From Methanosarcinales archaeon (GTDB taxonomy: Archaea; Halobacteriota; Syntropharchaeia; Alkanophagales; Methanospirareceae): 10,708 nt of DNA. This document shows positions 1-6,623 of this stretch, in pieces. Where the stretch lies: assembly GCA_025464645.1 (NCBI GenBank), contig JAODGF010000119.1, positions 1 through 10,708 of the forward strand. Reading direction: 5' to 3'. A program made the translations under genes and the position numbers. Positions within the stretch are counted from its first letter, which is position 1, and each line of letters begins with the position of its first letter. The notes beneath the pieces are model-generated. The model did not search any database. It was not told the DNA's origin and was given only the letters and a program-made list of their open reading frames with translations.

Positions 1-545
1 ACTCTGCCAAAATTTCCCTTCGGGAAACTTCGCCTTTCTATTAGTTCAACAATTTCTCCCTCTATGAGCGAGGCAATTACTATATAGGACAGCAACACGG
101 TCACAAATAACGCACCAAAGTAATAGACCATCAAAGGCAGCAGAGGTATTTTTATAGCCCTGCTGTACAGAAAAGCCGCGATTAAACCGCTTCTCATACC
201 CCGGTCTCGAAGCTCTTTCAACGGTGGATACCACACATAAATAGGTCCATGGCTAATTATCCCTGCGGATATAGCGAAGAACCATCCTTTTATTCCTGAC
301 CCTTTTCCCGCGTACTTCTCCACCGTTTTTGGATGTAAGAAATAATTTATAAGCGCCATAAAAAGGACAACGAGGAATAAGACAGGAATTATCCGAATAA
401 ATATGTCTGCGCTTACTTTTAATGACTCATATACCATTTCTGGATAGAATAAAAAGAGGATGAGATATAGGGAGATAACAGCGGCAAAAAAATAGAAGCC
501 ATAGTTTTTATCCTCTTTTGTACTCTTCTCTGCCGAATTCTTCAT
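1..545 (-). CDS. Half-size COG0701/ArsP-like permease, second of a pair (3' end outside window)
   Basis: This frame is open from an ATG at 545 to the left edge, giving 181 residues without a stop, so the gene is partial. I translated it by hand. The start is backed by an AAGGT ribosome-binding-like site about 8 bases upstream and by an in-frame stop just before it. The protein is a membrane protein with a charged N-terminus (residues 1-14) and hydrophobic segments at about 17-34, 50-70, 86-107, 117-136 and 139-160. A central SHGPI motif (98-102) is followed by KEL (110-112) and then RGMRSGLIAAFLYSRA (115-130). This spacing is that of one repeat of the two-repeat COG0701/ArsP permease fold. 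The gene lies 10 bases after the related protein at 556-993, so the two are probably co-transcribed and may form a heterodimer. Substrate unknown; metal or organic-arsenic export is known only for some family members. The family call is motif-based and moderate. Confidence 0.6.
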   Translation of the reverse strand, partial: MKNSAEKSTKEDKNYGFYFFAAVISLYLILFLFYPEMVYESLKVSADIFIRIIPVLFLVVLFMALINYFLHPKTVEKYAGKGSGIKGWFFAISAGIISHGPIYVWYPPLKELRDRGMRSGLIAAFLYSRAIKIPLLPLMVYYFGALFVTVLLSYIVIASLIEGEIVELIERRSFPKGNFGR

Positions 546-555
546 TTTATGACCT

Positions 556-993
556 TCATTGAATCACCATCAATGTTGTAACCGTTGCAATAGAAACGAA
601 AATGGCAAGAATAAAACTCAGCGAGTTTCTAATAACCGCGAATCGTTTGCCCAAGATGGCTGCTTCTGCGGGAAATTGGACTACGCAAACAGTTACCCAT
701 GTCACGATGAAGGCGGCGATCGCAAATAGACTCACGCCCTCATTCATAAGCTCACCGCCTATTATATAGCTGGTGATAGGATTACCTGCTGCGATACTAC
801 CAATTGCGGAACCAATAACCGTATCTCGAAACAAATTCCCGGTAAATACCGATGCGATAAACTGTTTTGATACAAAGGTAAGGAAAAGCCCCAAAAGCAG
901 GACGACACTGAGTAACGTTGGAAGAGCGGTTCCTAAACTTTTGAATGCACGGCAAAAAGACATAATTATATTTCTCTTTCTTGGATTAGTCAT
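556..993 (-). CDS. Half-size COG0701/ArsP-like permease, first of a pair
   Basis: A 145-residue membrane protein. The frame stays open far upstream into ilvC, but I place the start at the ATG at 993. It is preceded by a GAGAGG-like site, lies in the divergent intergenic region, and is where the sequence becomes protein-like. Hydrophobic segments lie at about 24-42, 58-80, 88-105 and 121-144. The motif AGNPI (69-73), then GGEL (79-82), then NEGVSLFAIAAF (84-95) matches the spacing of SHGPI, KEL and RGMRSGLIAAF in the next gene. The two proteins therefore look like diverged copies of one repeat of the two-repeat COG0701 permease family, encoded separately rather than fused. Usual full-length members are about 300 residues. 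An ATG at 1047 would add 18 residues and cannot be excluded. Substrate unknown. The membrane protein is certain; the family assignment is moderate. Confidence 0.62.
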   Translation of the reverse strand: MTNPRKRNIIMSFCRAFKSLGTALPTLLSVVLLLGLFLTFVSKQFIASVFTGNLFRDTVIGSAIGSIAAGNPITSYIIGGELMNEGVSLFAIAAFIVTWVTVCVVQFPAEAAILGKRFAVIRNSLSFILAIFVSIATVTTLMVIQ

Positions 994-1032
994 GCCTCTC
1001 TTTTTTACTCCATTGTAAGCCAAAGACTTAAC

Positions 1033-1043
1033 ATTTATAAATA
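1033..1043. promoter_or_regulatory. TATA-like element between divergent permease and ilvC genes
   Basis: The 95-bp divergent intergenic region (994-1088) contains the near-palindromic AT element TTTATAAATA. It reads as an archaeal TATA box in either direction. It lies about 45-55 bases upstream of both start codons, which would leave short untranslated leaders on each side: the ilvC leader would carry GGGAG at 1072-1076 and the permease leader a GAGAGG-like site. This is inferred from base composition and spacing only; no transcription start can be seen. Confidence 0.4.
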
Positions 1044-1088
1044 ACATAAAAATACTTAAAATACAGCAAATGGGAGCATGCAGAAAAC

Positions 1089-2072
1089 ATGAAAGTAATA
1101 CATGATGAGGATATAGATGAGAGCATTTTGAGAGATAAAACAATAGCAGTGATAGGGTATGGAGCGCAGGGAGATGCACAGGCAAACTGTCTGGCAGATT
1201 CAGGCATAAATGTGCTCGTGGGTGCGCGAGAAGGAGGTAAGAGCTGGGAAAAAGCAAAAGAAGACGGTTTTGACGTATTAACGATTGATAAAGCGGCGGA
1301 AAAAGGAGATATTGTGCATATCCTGCTTCCGGACGAGATTCAGCCGGATATTTATGAAACACAGATAAAGCAGCACATGAAAGCAGGAAAGACACTCGGG
1401 TTTTCCCATGGCTTTAACATCTGCTTTAAAAGAATTATTCCACCTGCTGATGTGGATGTTATCATGGTTGCACCGAAGGCGCCGGGAACTGAGGAGAGGA
1501 GGGCATATTTAGAGGGCTTTGGAGTTCCGGGACTCGTGGCTGTGAAACAAAACGCATCTGGAAAAGCACGAGAAGTGGCGCTGGCAATGACAAAGGCAAT
1601 GCACTGGACAAAAGCAGGCGTATTAGAGTGCACTTTTGAACAGGAGACATACGAGGATTTATTTGGCGAGCAATGTGTTTTATGCGGTGGTCTGGTAGAA
1701 TTAATGAAGAACGGGTTTGAAGTGCTGGTAGAAGCGGGTTATCCACCGGAGATGGCGTATTTCGAGTGTGTGCACGAGATGAAGCTCATTGTTGACCTGA
1801 TTTGGCAGGGTGGGATAAAGAGAATGGCAGAAGTTATCTCCAATACTGCGGAGTATGGAATGTGGTCTGTGGGACATAAAATAATCGGACCTGAGGTAAA
1901 GGAAAAGATGAAAGAAACGTTGAAACGCGTTGAAAATGGTGAATTTGCAAAGGAATGGGTGGAAGAATACAAACGAGGCATTCCGTTCTTAAAAGCGAGT
2001 AGAGAGAAGATAGGCAAGCATCAGGTTGAGACCGTTGGTGCGGAGATAAGGAAGTTGTTTGCAAAAAAATGA
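1089..2072 (+). CDS. ilvC: Ketol-acid reductoisomerase, class I
   Basis: Catalyses the Mg2+-dependent isomerisation and NAD(P)H-dependent reduction of acetolactate or acetohydroxybutyrate, the second step of valine, leucine and isoleucine synthesis in the cytoplasm. At 327 residues it fits short class I enzymes. The N-terminal Rossmann domain has GYGAQG (23-28; the common form is GYGSQG). SHGFNI (106-111) carries the catalytic histidine H107, and VAPKAPG (127-133) has K130. The knotted C-terminal domain shows the expected metal and substrate residues D190, E194, E226, E230 and S251. The cofactor loop after beta-2 contains AREGGKSW (46-53); its Arg, Lys and Ser suggest NADPH preference, but this is not decisive. 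The start is the only sensible ATG, with GGGAG 12 bases upstream. No ilvB, ilvN or ilvD is in the window. The gene is followed after 13 bases by hisG, so a two-gene amino-acid operon is likely. Confidence 0.96.
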   Translation: MKVIHDEDIDESILRDKTIAVIGYGAQGDAQANCLADSGINVLVGAREGGKSWEKAKEDGFDVLTIDKAAEKGDIVHILLPDEIQPDIYETQIKQHMKAGKTLGFSHGFNICFKRIIPPADVDVIMVAPKAPGTEERRAYLEGFGVPGLVAVKQNASGKAREVALAMTKAMHWTKAGVLECTFEQETYEDLFGEQCVLCGGLVELMKNGFEVLVEAGYPPEMAYFECVHEMKLIVDLIWQGGIKRMAEVISNTAEYGMWSVGHKIIGPEVKEKMKETLKRVENGEFAKEWVEEYKRGIPFLKASREKIGKHQVETVGAEIRKLFAKK

Positions 2073-2085
2073 GCTTTGAGAGGAA

Positions 2086-2976
2086 ATGATAACCATAGCG
2101 ATACCAAAGGGCAGTTTAGAAGCACAAACCCTGCTGCTATTCAAGCAAGCAGACCTGGAGATTAAAAAAGCAGATAGGGAGTACAATCCCAGAATAGAAG
2201 ACCCGAGGATAGAACGCGTGAAGATATTAAGACCGCAGGAGATACCGGAATATGTCGAAAAAGGGTATTTTGACGCCGGTATAACTGGTAAGGACTGGAT
2301 AGAAGAAAGGGGTGCGGATGTAGTGGAAGTAGCAGACCTGAGCTACAGCAAAACCGCAGAGAAAGAAGGCAGTGTAAAAATCGTCCTGGCGGTGCAAGCA
2401 GACAGAGCAGGCATAAAAGCGGCGAAGGACATAAAACCGCAGAGTAAAATAAGCACTGAATATCCTCGCCTTACAAAATCTTTCTTTGACAGACTTGGCA
2501 TACCTGTGCAGATATTTTTTTCATACGGCGCTACCGAAGCAAAGGACATGATGGACGGGATAGTCGAGCTCACGGAGACCGGGGAGACACTGCGGAAAAA
2601 TAACTGGCGGATAATAGATACGATACTGGAATCTTCCACGAAGTTAATCGCGAATAAGGATTCGTGGCGTGATGCGGAAAAGAGGCGAGAGATAGAGGAG
2701 ATAAGAACCTTGCTTTCCGGTGTGATAGAAGCTCGCGGGAAGGTATTGCTCAGCATGAACGTTGCGGAGGATAAGTTAAAGGAAGTGGTGTCCGTGCTAC
2801 CGGCGATGAAAAGACCAACTATATCCCAGCTTTACGATTCCGATAATAACCAGCGTCGGTATTATGCCGTGGAAACGGTGGTTAGCAAGCGCGAGGTGAA
2901 TATTTTAATCCCAAAGTTGAAAAGCATGGGTGCTGAGGACATTATTGAGATAGATATAACCAAAATAGTACGGTAA
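2086..2976 (+). CDS. hisG: ATP phosphoribosyltransferase, long form with C-terminal regulatory domain
   Basis: First enzyme of histidine synthesis: condenses ATP with PRPP to phosphoribosyl-ATP. The 296 residues match the long, self-sufficient HisG form, which needs no HisZ partner. The catalytic periplasmic-binding-protein-like fold shows the N-terminal IPKGSL (6-11), YFDAGITGKDWIEE (61-74), STEYPRLTKSFF (123-134) and the PRPP-binding loop region 148-173, with GATEAK, DGIVELTETG and TLRKNN. The C-terminal region, from about 217 to 292, has the ferredoxin-like HisG_C pattern, including LPAMKRPTISQL (238-249). In the family this domain mediates histidine feedback inhibition and hexamer formation. 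The ATG is 13 bases after the ilvC stop, with GAGAGG ending only 2 bases before it, an unusually tight spacing. No other ATG occurs early in the frame. The gene converges on adkA with a 10-base gap. Confidence 0.95.
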   Translation: MITIAIPKGSLEAQTLLLFKQADLEIKKADREYNPRIEDPRIERVKILRPQEIPEYVEKGYFDAGITGKDWIEERGADVVEVADLSYSKTAEKEGSVKIVLAVQADRAGIKAAKDIKPQSKISTEYPRLTKSFFDRLGIPVQIFFSYGATEAKDMMDGIVELTETGETLRKNNWRIIDTILESSTKLIANKDSWRDAEKRREIEEIRTLLSGVIEARGKVLLSMNVAEDKLKEVVSVLPAMKRPTISQLYDSDNNQRRYYAVETVVSKREVNILIPKLKSMGAEDIIEIDITKIVR

Positions 2977-2986
2977 TGTCTGCAAA

Positions 2987-3583
2987 TTACGACTTGCTTA
3001 GCATCTGCATCAACGCAAAAAACTCACTCGCCGCTTTGCTCAACGCTCCATCGTGATTTTCTATTATTTTTACTGATGCGCCGGTTAGGCACGCATAAGC
3101 CATTGACATCGCACGGTTCATAAACTGATGCTCCTCTATGCTGGTTTTATCCTCTACGTCTCTTTCCCTTGTCTTATCCCTCTTCCTTCGCTCAAATATC
3201 TCATCTGGATCTGCCTCTATCAAAACAAACTGGTCTGGCTTTAGTTCTCGTAACACGTATTCGGGCAATCCCGGAAGATACCCCGCAGACGTCTTTATCG
3301 TGCAATGCGTGTCTATTATGAGGTTCATGCTCTCTCTCCATTCCGCGATTTTGTTACAGGCAAGCATCTGTATCTCCCGCTGCTTTTCGCCTGGTAACTT
3401 CCGCAACTCGTCTCGTTTCTCTACAAGCCCCCTCTCTCGCGCCACTTCAAACATTATATCGCCATAATTTCTTGGTATGAACTCGATGCCTTCACTTTCT
3501 CCTTCCTTTCTCAACTGCAAACCCTCCTTTATCACCGTTGACGAACCCGCCCCAGGCATTCCGGTAACGATAATCAAGGTCAT
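2987..3583 (-). CDS. adkA: Archaeal-type adenylate kinase
   Basis: Interconverts ATP + AMP and 2 ADP in the cytoplasm. The 198-residue protein matches the archaeal adenylate kinase family (methanogen AdkA) along its length. The P-loop is GMPGAGSST (8-16), with Ser where the classical Walker A has Lys. Methanogen homologues as I remember them also lack this lysine (GVPGVGSTT-type), so it is a family trait rather than damage. Other supporting motifs are MFEVARERGLV (44-54), DTHCTIKT (91-98), GYLPGLP (101-107), an arginine-rich lid-like stretch RRKRDKTRERD (132-142), IEEHQFMNRA (149-158) and LTGASVKII (166-174). Known members are trimeric. The start has a very good GGAGGAG site 5 bases upstream. 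It is divergent from the thiolation-like gene at 3637 and convergent with hisG. Confidence 0.93.
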   Translation of the reverse strand: MTLIIVTGMPGAGSSTVIKEGLQLRKEGESEGIEFIPRNYGDIMFEVARERGLVEKRDELRKLPGEKQREIQMLACNKIAEWRESMNLIIDTHCTIKTSAGYLPGLPEYVLRELKPDQFVLIEADPDEIFERRKRDKTRERDVEDKTSIEEHQFMNRAMSMAYACLTGASVKIIENHDGALSKAASEFFALMQMLSKS

Positions 3584-3636
3584 TTTGCTCCTCCTTTATC
3601 TACCTATCTACTATAATTATATAAAGATAGCTAATA
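3584..3636. promoter_or_regulatory. Short divergent promoter region between adkA and the PP-loop gene
   Basis: Only 53 bases separate the two start codons. TTATATAA at 3617-3624 fits an archaeal TATA box for adkA on the minus strand: transcription would start about 25 bases on, leaving a leader of about 10 bases that still includes GGAGGAG. On the plus strand the AT-rich run at 3612-3624 lies 13-25 bases before the ATG at 3637, which has no Shine-Dalgarno-like sequence. The plus-strand gene may therefore be transcribed leaderless. Inferred from spacing only. Confidence 0.42.
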
Positions 3637-4623
3637 ATGAAAGCATTGGCACTGTTATCCGGCGGTCTGGATTCTATTCTGGCAACAAAGCTTATTTTAG
3701 ACCAGGGTATCGAAGTGGTAGCACTGAACTTTATTTTGCCCTTTGCAGTGGAAAAGGAAGATTATGCAGGTGATGCGGCAGATAGGTTTGAGATACCACT
3801 TGTAAGGGTAGAAGCAGGAGAAGAATACCTTGAGATAATAAAAAACCCTGAGCATGGCTATGGTTCAGGTATGAACCCCTGTATAGATTGCCGTATTTAT
3901 ATGCTGCGCGAAGCGAAGAGGATTGCGAAAGAAGTAGGTGCTGATTTCATCGTCACAGGCGATGTTCTTGGTGAGAGACCAATGAGCCAGCACAGGAAAG
4001 CGTTGGAGCTCGAGGAAAAAGAAGCGGGTGTAGAAAAAATGGTCTTGAGACCGCTATCGGCAAAACTACTCGCTGAAACGATTCCGGAACGTGAAGGTTG
4101 GGTGGACCGGAGCAAACTTCTGGAGATAAAGGGAAAGAGCAGAAAGCCTCAGATTGCACTTGCAAAAAAGTTTGGTTTGCAAGATAACTATCCATCGCCC
4201 TCTGGCGGCTGTCTCTTAACCTACCGCGAATTTGCATCTAAGTTGAGGGATTTGTTCGAGCATAAGTATAAGGAGAAAGTGACAATGAGGGATGTGAAGT
4301 TACTGAAAATAGGCAGGCATTTCCGGTTTGATGCGTCAAAGATAATAGTAGGGAGAAGTGAAGAGGAGAATAAGCTTCTACTGGATTTGAAGAGTCCTGC
4401 GGATTATGTTTTTGAAGTGCCAGGTTGCGGGAGTCCAATAACGATTTTGGAAGGTTCTAAGAGCAAAGAAGCGATTGAAGTCGCTGCAAAGCTGACTGCA
4501 AGATATTCTGACGCTGGCGCCGGTGCCGGTTTAGTGTTGGTGAGATACAGAGCTGAAAAAAAGGAAAAGTCAATAGTTGTTTCGCCTTTGGATGAAACTG
4601 AAATAGCTCGACTGAGGGTATAA
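3637..4623 (+). CDS. PP-loop ATPase of the ThiI/MnmA type with C-terminal NFACT-R-like domain
   Basis: Probable tRNA-thiolation or related sulfur-transfer enzyme, 328 residues. The N-terminal PP-loop ATPase has SGGLDS (8-13), which binds ATP and adenylates the substrate. A CIDC pair (C82, C85) and a third cysteine in SGGCLL (C192) could act in sulfur relay or hold a metal or Fe-S cluster. TGDVLGERPMSQHRKAL (107-123) and LRPLSAKLL (137-145) are typical of this archaeal/thermophile group. Residues from about 221 to the end resemble the NFACT-R (DUF814) domain: the pattern runs from GRHFRF (226-231), through IIVGRSEEEN (236-245), to VVSPLD. That domain also occurs in the RqcH/NEMF family. A Gly/Ala-rich patch (DAGAGAGLVLV) precedes the last strand. 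Homologues are usually annotated as tRNA 2-thiouridylase-like or ThiI-like; the exact tRNA position is not known from the sequence. It lacks the THUMP domain of classical ThiI. No ribosome binding site is visible. Confidence 0.78.
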   Translation: MKALALLSGGLDSILATKLILDQGIEVVALNFILPFAVEKEDYAGDAADRFEIPLVRVEAGEEYLEIIKNPEHGYGSGMNPCIDCRIYMLREAKRIAKEVGADFIVTGDVLGERPMSQHRKALELEEKEAGVEKMVLRPLSAKLLAETIPEREGWVDRSKLLEIKGKSRKPQIALAKKFGLQDNYPSPSGGCLLTYREFASKLRDLFEHKYKEKVTMRDVKLLKIGRHFRFDASKIIVGRSEEENKLLLDLKSPADYVFEVPGCGSPITILEGSKSKEAIEVAAKLTARYSDAGAGAGLVLVRYRAEKKEKSIVVSPLDETEIARLRV

Positions 4624-4653
4624 CCAACTTCAAGAAAACAGAAAATAAAATAT

Positions 4654-4734
4654 AGACACAGATTAACACAGATGATAAGAATCCACACGGTTAAACTAAA
4701 ATAAATCTGCGTAAATCCGTGTAAATCTGTGTCT
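4654..4734. repeat. Inverted repeat built from 10-bp units (dispersed-repeat-like element)
   Basis: The arms AGACACAGATT (4654-4664) and AATCTGTGTCT (4724-4734) are perfect 11-bp inverted copies about 60 bp apart. Each arm continues into degenerate 10-bp units. On the left, ACACAGATTA (4656) and ACACAGATGA (4666) are in tandem, with ACACGGTTAA at 4685. On the right, ATCTGCGTAA (4705), ATCCGTGTAA (4715) and ATCTGTGTCT (4725) are in exact 10-bp phase. It lies 30 bases after the stop of the PP-loop gene and 134 bases before the AOR start. It could be a dispersed palindromic element, a transcript-end hairpin or a helix-phased protein-binding array. It has no coding potential and no target-site duplication that I can see. 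Confidence 0.7.
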
Positions 4735-4788
4735 TAAATAGAAGAAAGCTATACTATACGAAAATAAAATGGAATCAAACGAATGAAA

Positions 4789-4868
4789 CATTAATTTTAA
4801 TGAGATAAAAGATATAAGTAAACAAAAGAGCGGTGCGTTACTGATGAAGAAAGCGAGGTAGCTTATCA
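4789..4868 (+). promoter_or_regulatory. Putative promoter and leader of the aldehyde ferredoxin oxidoreductase gene
   Basis: The rest of the 245-bp gap before AOR holds no gene. A palindrome CATTAATTTTAATG (4789-4802, 6-bp arms, 2-bp centre) is followed by a TATA-like GATATAAG at 4811-4818. A start about 25 bases later would leave a leader of about 25-30 bases containing GAGGT (4855-4859), 9 bases before the ATG. A six-codon reading frame at 4844-4861 overlaps the leader and is probably meaningless. The palindrome just upstream of the TATA element could be an operator. All of this is inference from position. Confidence 0.35.
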
Positions 4869-6623
4869 ATGAAAGCAAAAGAAATGAACAGGGTTCTGTA
4901 TATAGATTTAACGAAAAAAGACCACAAGATAGAGAAGAGAGATGACTTATTTGAGGCATATCTCGGAGGTTCGGGTGTTGCGATAGAGCTACTAAAAGAA
5001 GAATGCCCAAAGGGCATAGACCCGCTAAGCGCGGAGAATCCAATAATCTTTGCCGTTGGTCCTCTTACAGCGCTATACCCCTCCGCTTCTAAAACCGTAG
5101 CGATGTTCAAATCGCCATTAACCGGTAATCTCGGAGAAAGCCACACCGGCGGAAGAAGTGCGATGGCTGTTAAACTTGCGGGTTACGGTGCAATAGTCAT
5201 CAGAGGTTCAAGTGACATCCCGGTATATCTGGCAGTACACGGTGACGAAGTAAGGTTCAAAGATGCTTCTTCTATATGGGGGATAGAAGCCGTAGCAGTA
5301 GGCAGGATTTTAAGAGAAGTAGAGCCCGGTGCAGGTGTGAGAACCATTATTCGGATTGGTAGAGCAGGGGAGAAGGGAGTGAGATATGCCTGTGCTGTAT
5401 GTGAAACCTATCGCCATTTTGGGCGCCTTGGTTTAGGTGCAGTGATGGGCTCGAAGAAGCTGAAAGCCGTGGTTATATCCGCAGATAAGAGTATAGAAAT
5501 ACCAAAAGAGAAAAGGAAGGAATATAAAAAGGTTTATGATGAGATACAAGATACAGTGGTTGAAACAGATGCAATGGAGAAATACCATGATTTAGGCACT
5601 GCGGGGAAGATTTACAGCTTGAATAAGCTCGGTGGGATGGCATACAAGAATTTGGAATCCGCAAGTGCACCGGAGGAGATAGCGAAAGAATTTTCAGGTG
5701 AGAATATAGCCGAGAAGTATCTTTCGAGGCGAGTTTCATGCGCTCACTGCCCGGTGGGTTGTATTCATTTAGCATCGCTGAGAGAACTTTACGAGCCCGG
5801 CTATTATTTCAAGACCTCAACCATTCCCTATGACAACGAAACGATTTATGCACTTGGCTTTATGCTTGGGATGGAAAGTGCAGAGGATTATCTGAGGTTG
5901 ATTGACGTGGTTGACCGGATTGGCATGGATGCGATAAGCACTGGAGTGACTTTAGCATGGGCTACGGAGGCGTATGAGCGTGGTCTCATAACAAAGGAGC
6001 ATACTGATGGTCTTGACTTCCGCTGGGGAGATGTCGCCACCTATTCCAGGGCAATAGAGAAGATAGTGGCAATGCCAAACGAATTCTATAAAAATCTGGC
6101 TATGGGCTCAGAATATGCATCCAGCGTTTATGGCGGGCAGGATTATGCACTCGCATTTGGAGGTAACGAGATGCCGGAATACCATACCGGAATTGCGTGC
6201 TACCTGAACAATCTCCTGGGTGCAAGACACAGCCATCTTGACTCCGCAGGCTATGACCTCGACCAGAAATTGATAGGGAAAGAGTTCACGCTTGAAGAAG
6301 TGGTGAAAGCGTTATTGAAGGAAGAAGAATGGCGACAGGTGCTGTCAAGTCTTGTGGTGTGCTTCTTTGCAAGGAAAGTTTTCACACCAGAGCGTGTAAT
6401 AAAAGCTCTGGATGCAATAGGGATAGAAAACTGGACAGAGGGAAAATTAGAAGACCTTGGCAGAGTTATCCACCGTGCTAAAATGGACTTCAAGTTTAGA
6501 GAAGGGTTCAGCTTCGCAAAACTACGCATACCGAAGCGTATTTTTGAAGTGCCTACGCCGCACGGGTTATTAAAGGAGGAAGACGTGAGGAAAGCAATTG
6601 AGATGTATGGCGGGCTGCTTTAA
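4869..6623 (+). CDS. Aldehyde ferredoxin oxidoreductase (tungsten-pterin enzyme family)
   Basis: Member of the AOR family, which oxidises aldehydes to carboxylic acids with ferredoxin, using a bis-pterin tungsten centre and one [4Fe-4S] cluster. It has 584 residues. The N-terminal domain opens with RVLYIDL (8-14) and YLGGSGVA (31-38). The pterin-binding signature GRLGLGAVMGSKKLKAV lies at 185-201. The cluster ligands fit C-x2-C-x3-C at C291, C294 and C298, plus C498 in SLVVCFFARK, matching the P. furiosus enzyme in spacing. A second pterin motif begins at DAISTG (354-359). I cannot assign the subfamily or aldehyde. The C-terminus (IEMYGGLL) is shorter than in many members, which continue with a YYxLRGW-like segment; this may be a subfamily trait or a truncation. 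GAGGT lies 9 bases before the ATG. Its stop overlaps the stop of the convergent nuclease fragment. The 16-cysteine ferredoxin at 7141-7554 is a plausible electron partner. Confidence 0.92.
   Translation: MKAKEMNRVLYIDLTKKDHKIEKRDDLFEAYLGGSGVAIELLKEECPKGIDPLSAENPIIFAVGPLTALYPSASKTVAMFKSPLTGNLGESHTGGRSAMAVKLAGYGAIVIRGSSDIPVYLAVHGDEVRFKDASSIWGIEAVAVGRILREVEPGAGVRTIIRIGRAGEKGVRYACAVCETYRHFGRLGLGAVMGSKKLKAVVISADKSIEIPKEKRKEYKKVYDEIQDTVVETDAMEKYHDLGTAGKIYSLNKLGGMAYKNLESASAPEEIAKEFSGENIAEKYLSRRVSCAHCPVGCIHLASLRELYEPGYYFKTSTIPYDNETIYALGFMLGMESAEDYLRLIDVVDRIGMDAISTGVTLAWATEAYERGLITKEHTDGLDFRWGDVATYSRAIEKIVAMPNEFYKNLAMGSEYASSVYGGQDYALAFGGNEMPEYHTGIACYLNNLLGARHSHLDSAGYDLDQKLIGKEFTLEEVVKALLKEEEWRQVLSSLVVCFFARKVFTPERVIKALDAIGIENWTEGKLEDLGRVIHRAKMDFKFREGFSFAKLRIPKRIFEVPTPHGLLKEEDVRKAIEMYGGLL

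Noticed and set aside
994..1395. Upstream extension of the minus-strand permease frame into ilvC
   Set aside because: The extra sequence is the antisense shadow of ilvC, lacks protein-like composition, and the ATG at 993 has a better context in the intergenic region.
2987..3583. Missing P-loop lysine as evidence of a broken adenylate kinase
   Set aside because: Archaeal methanogen-type adenylate kinases commonly lack this lysine and the rest of the protein is intact.
4654..4734. CRISPR-like repeats
   Set aside because: The units are 10 bp with no spacers and occur in inverted orientation, so this is not a CRISPR array.
4740..4868. A tRNA or small RNA gene in the gap before AOR
   Set aside because: No cloverleaf, no T-loop consensus and AT-rich sequence throughout; only promoter-like elements are visible.
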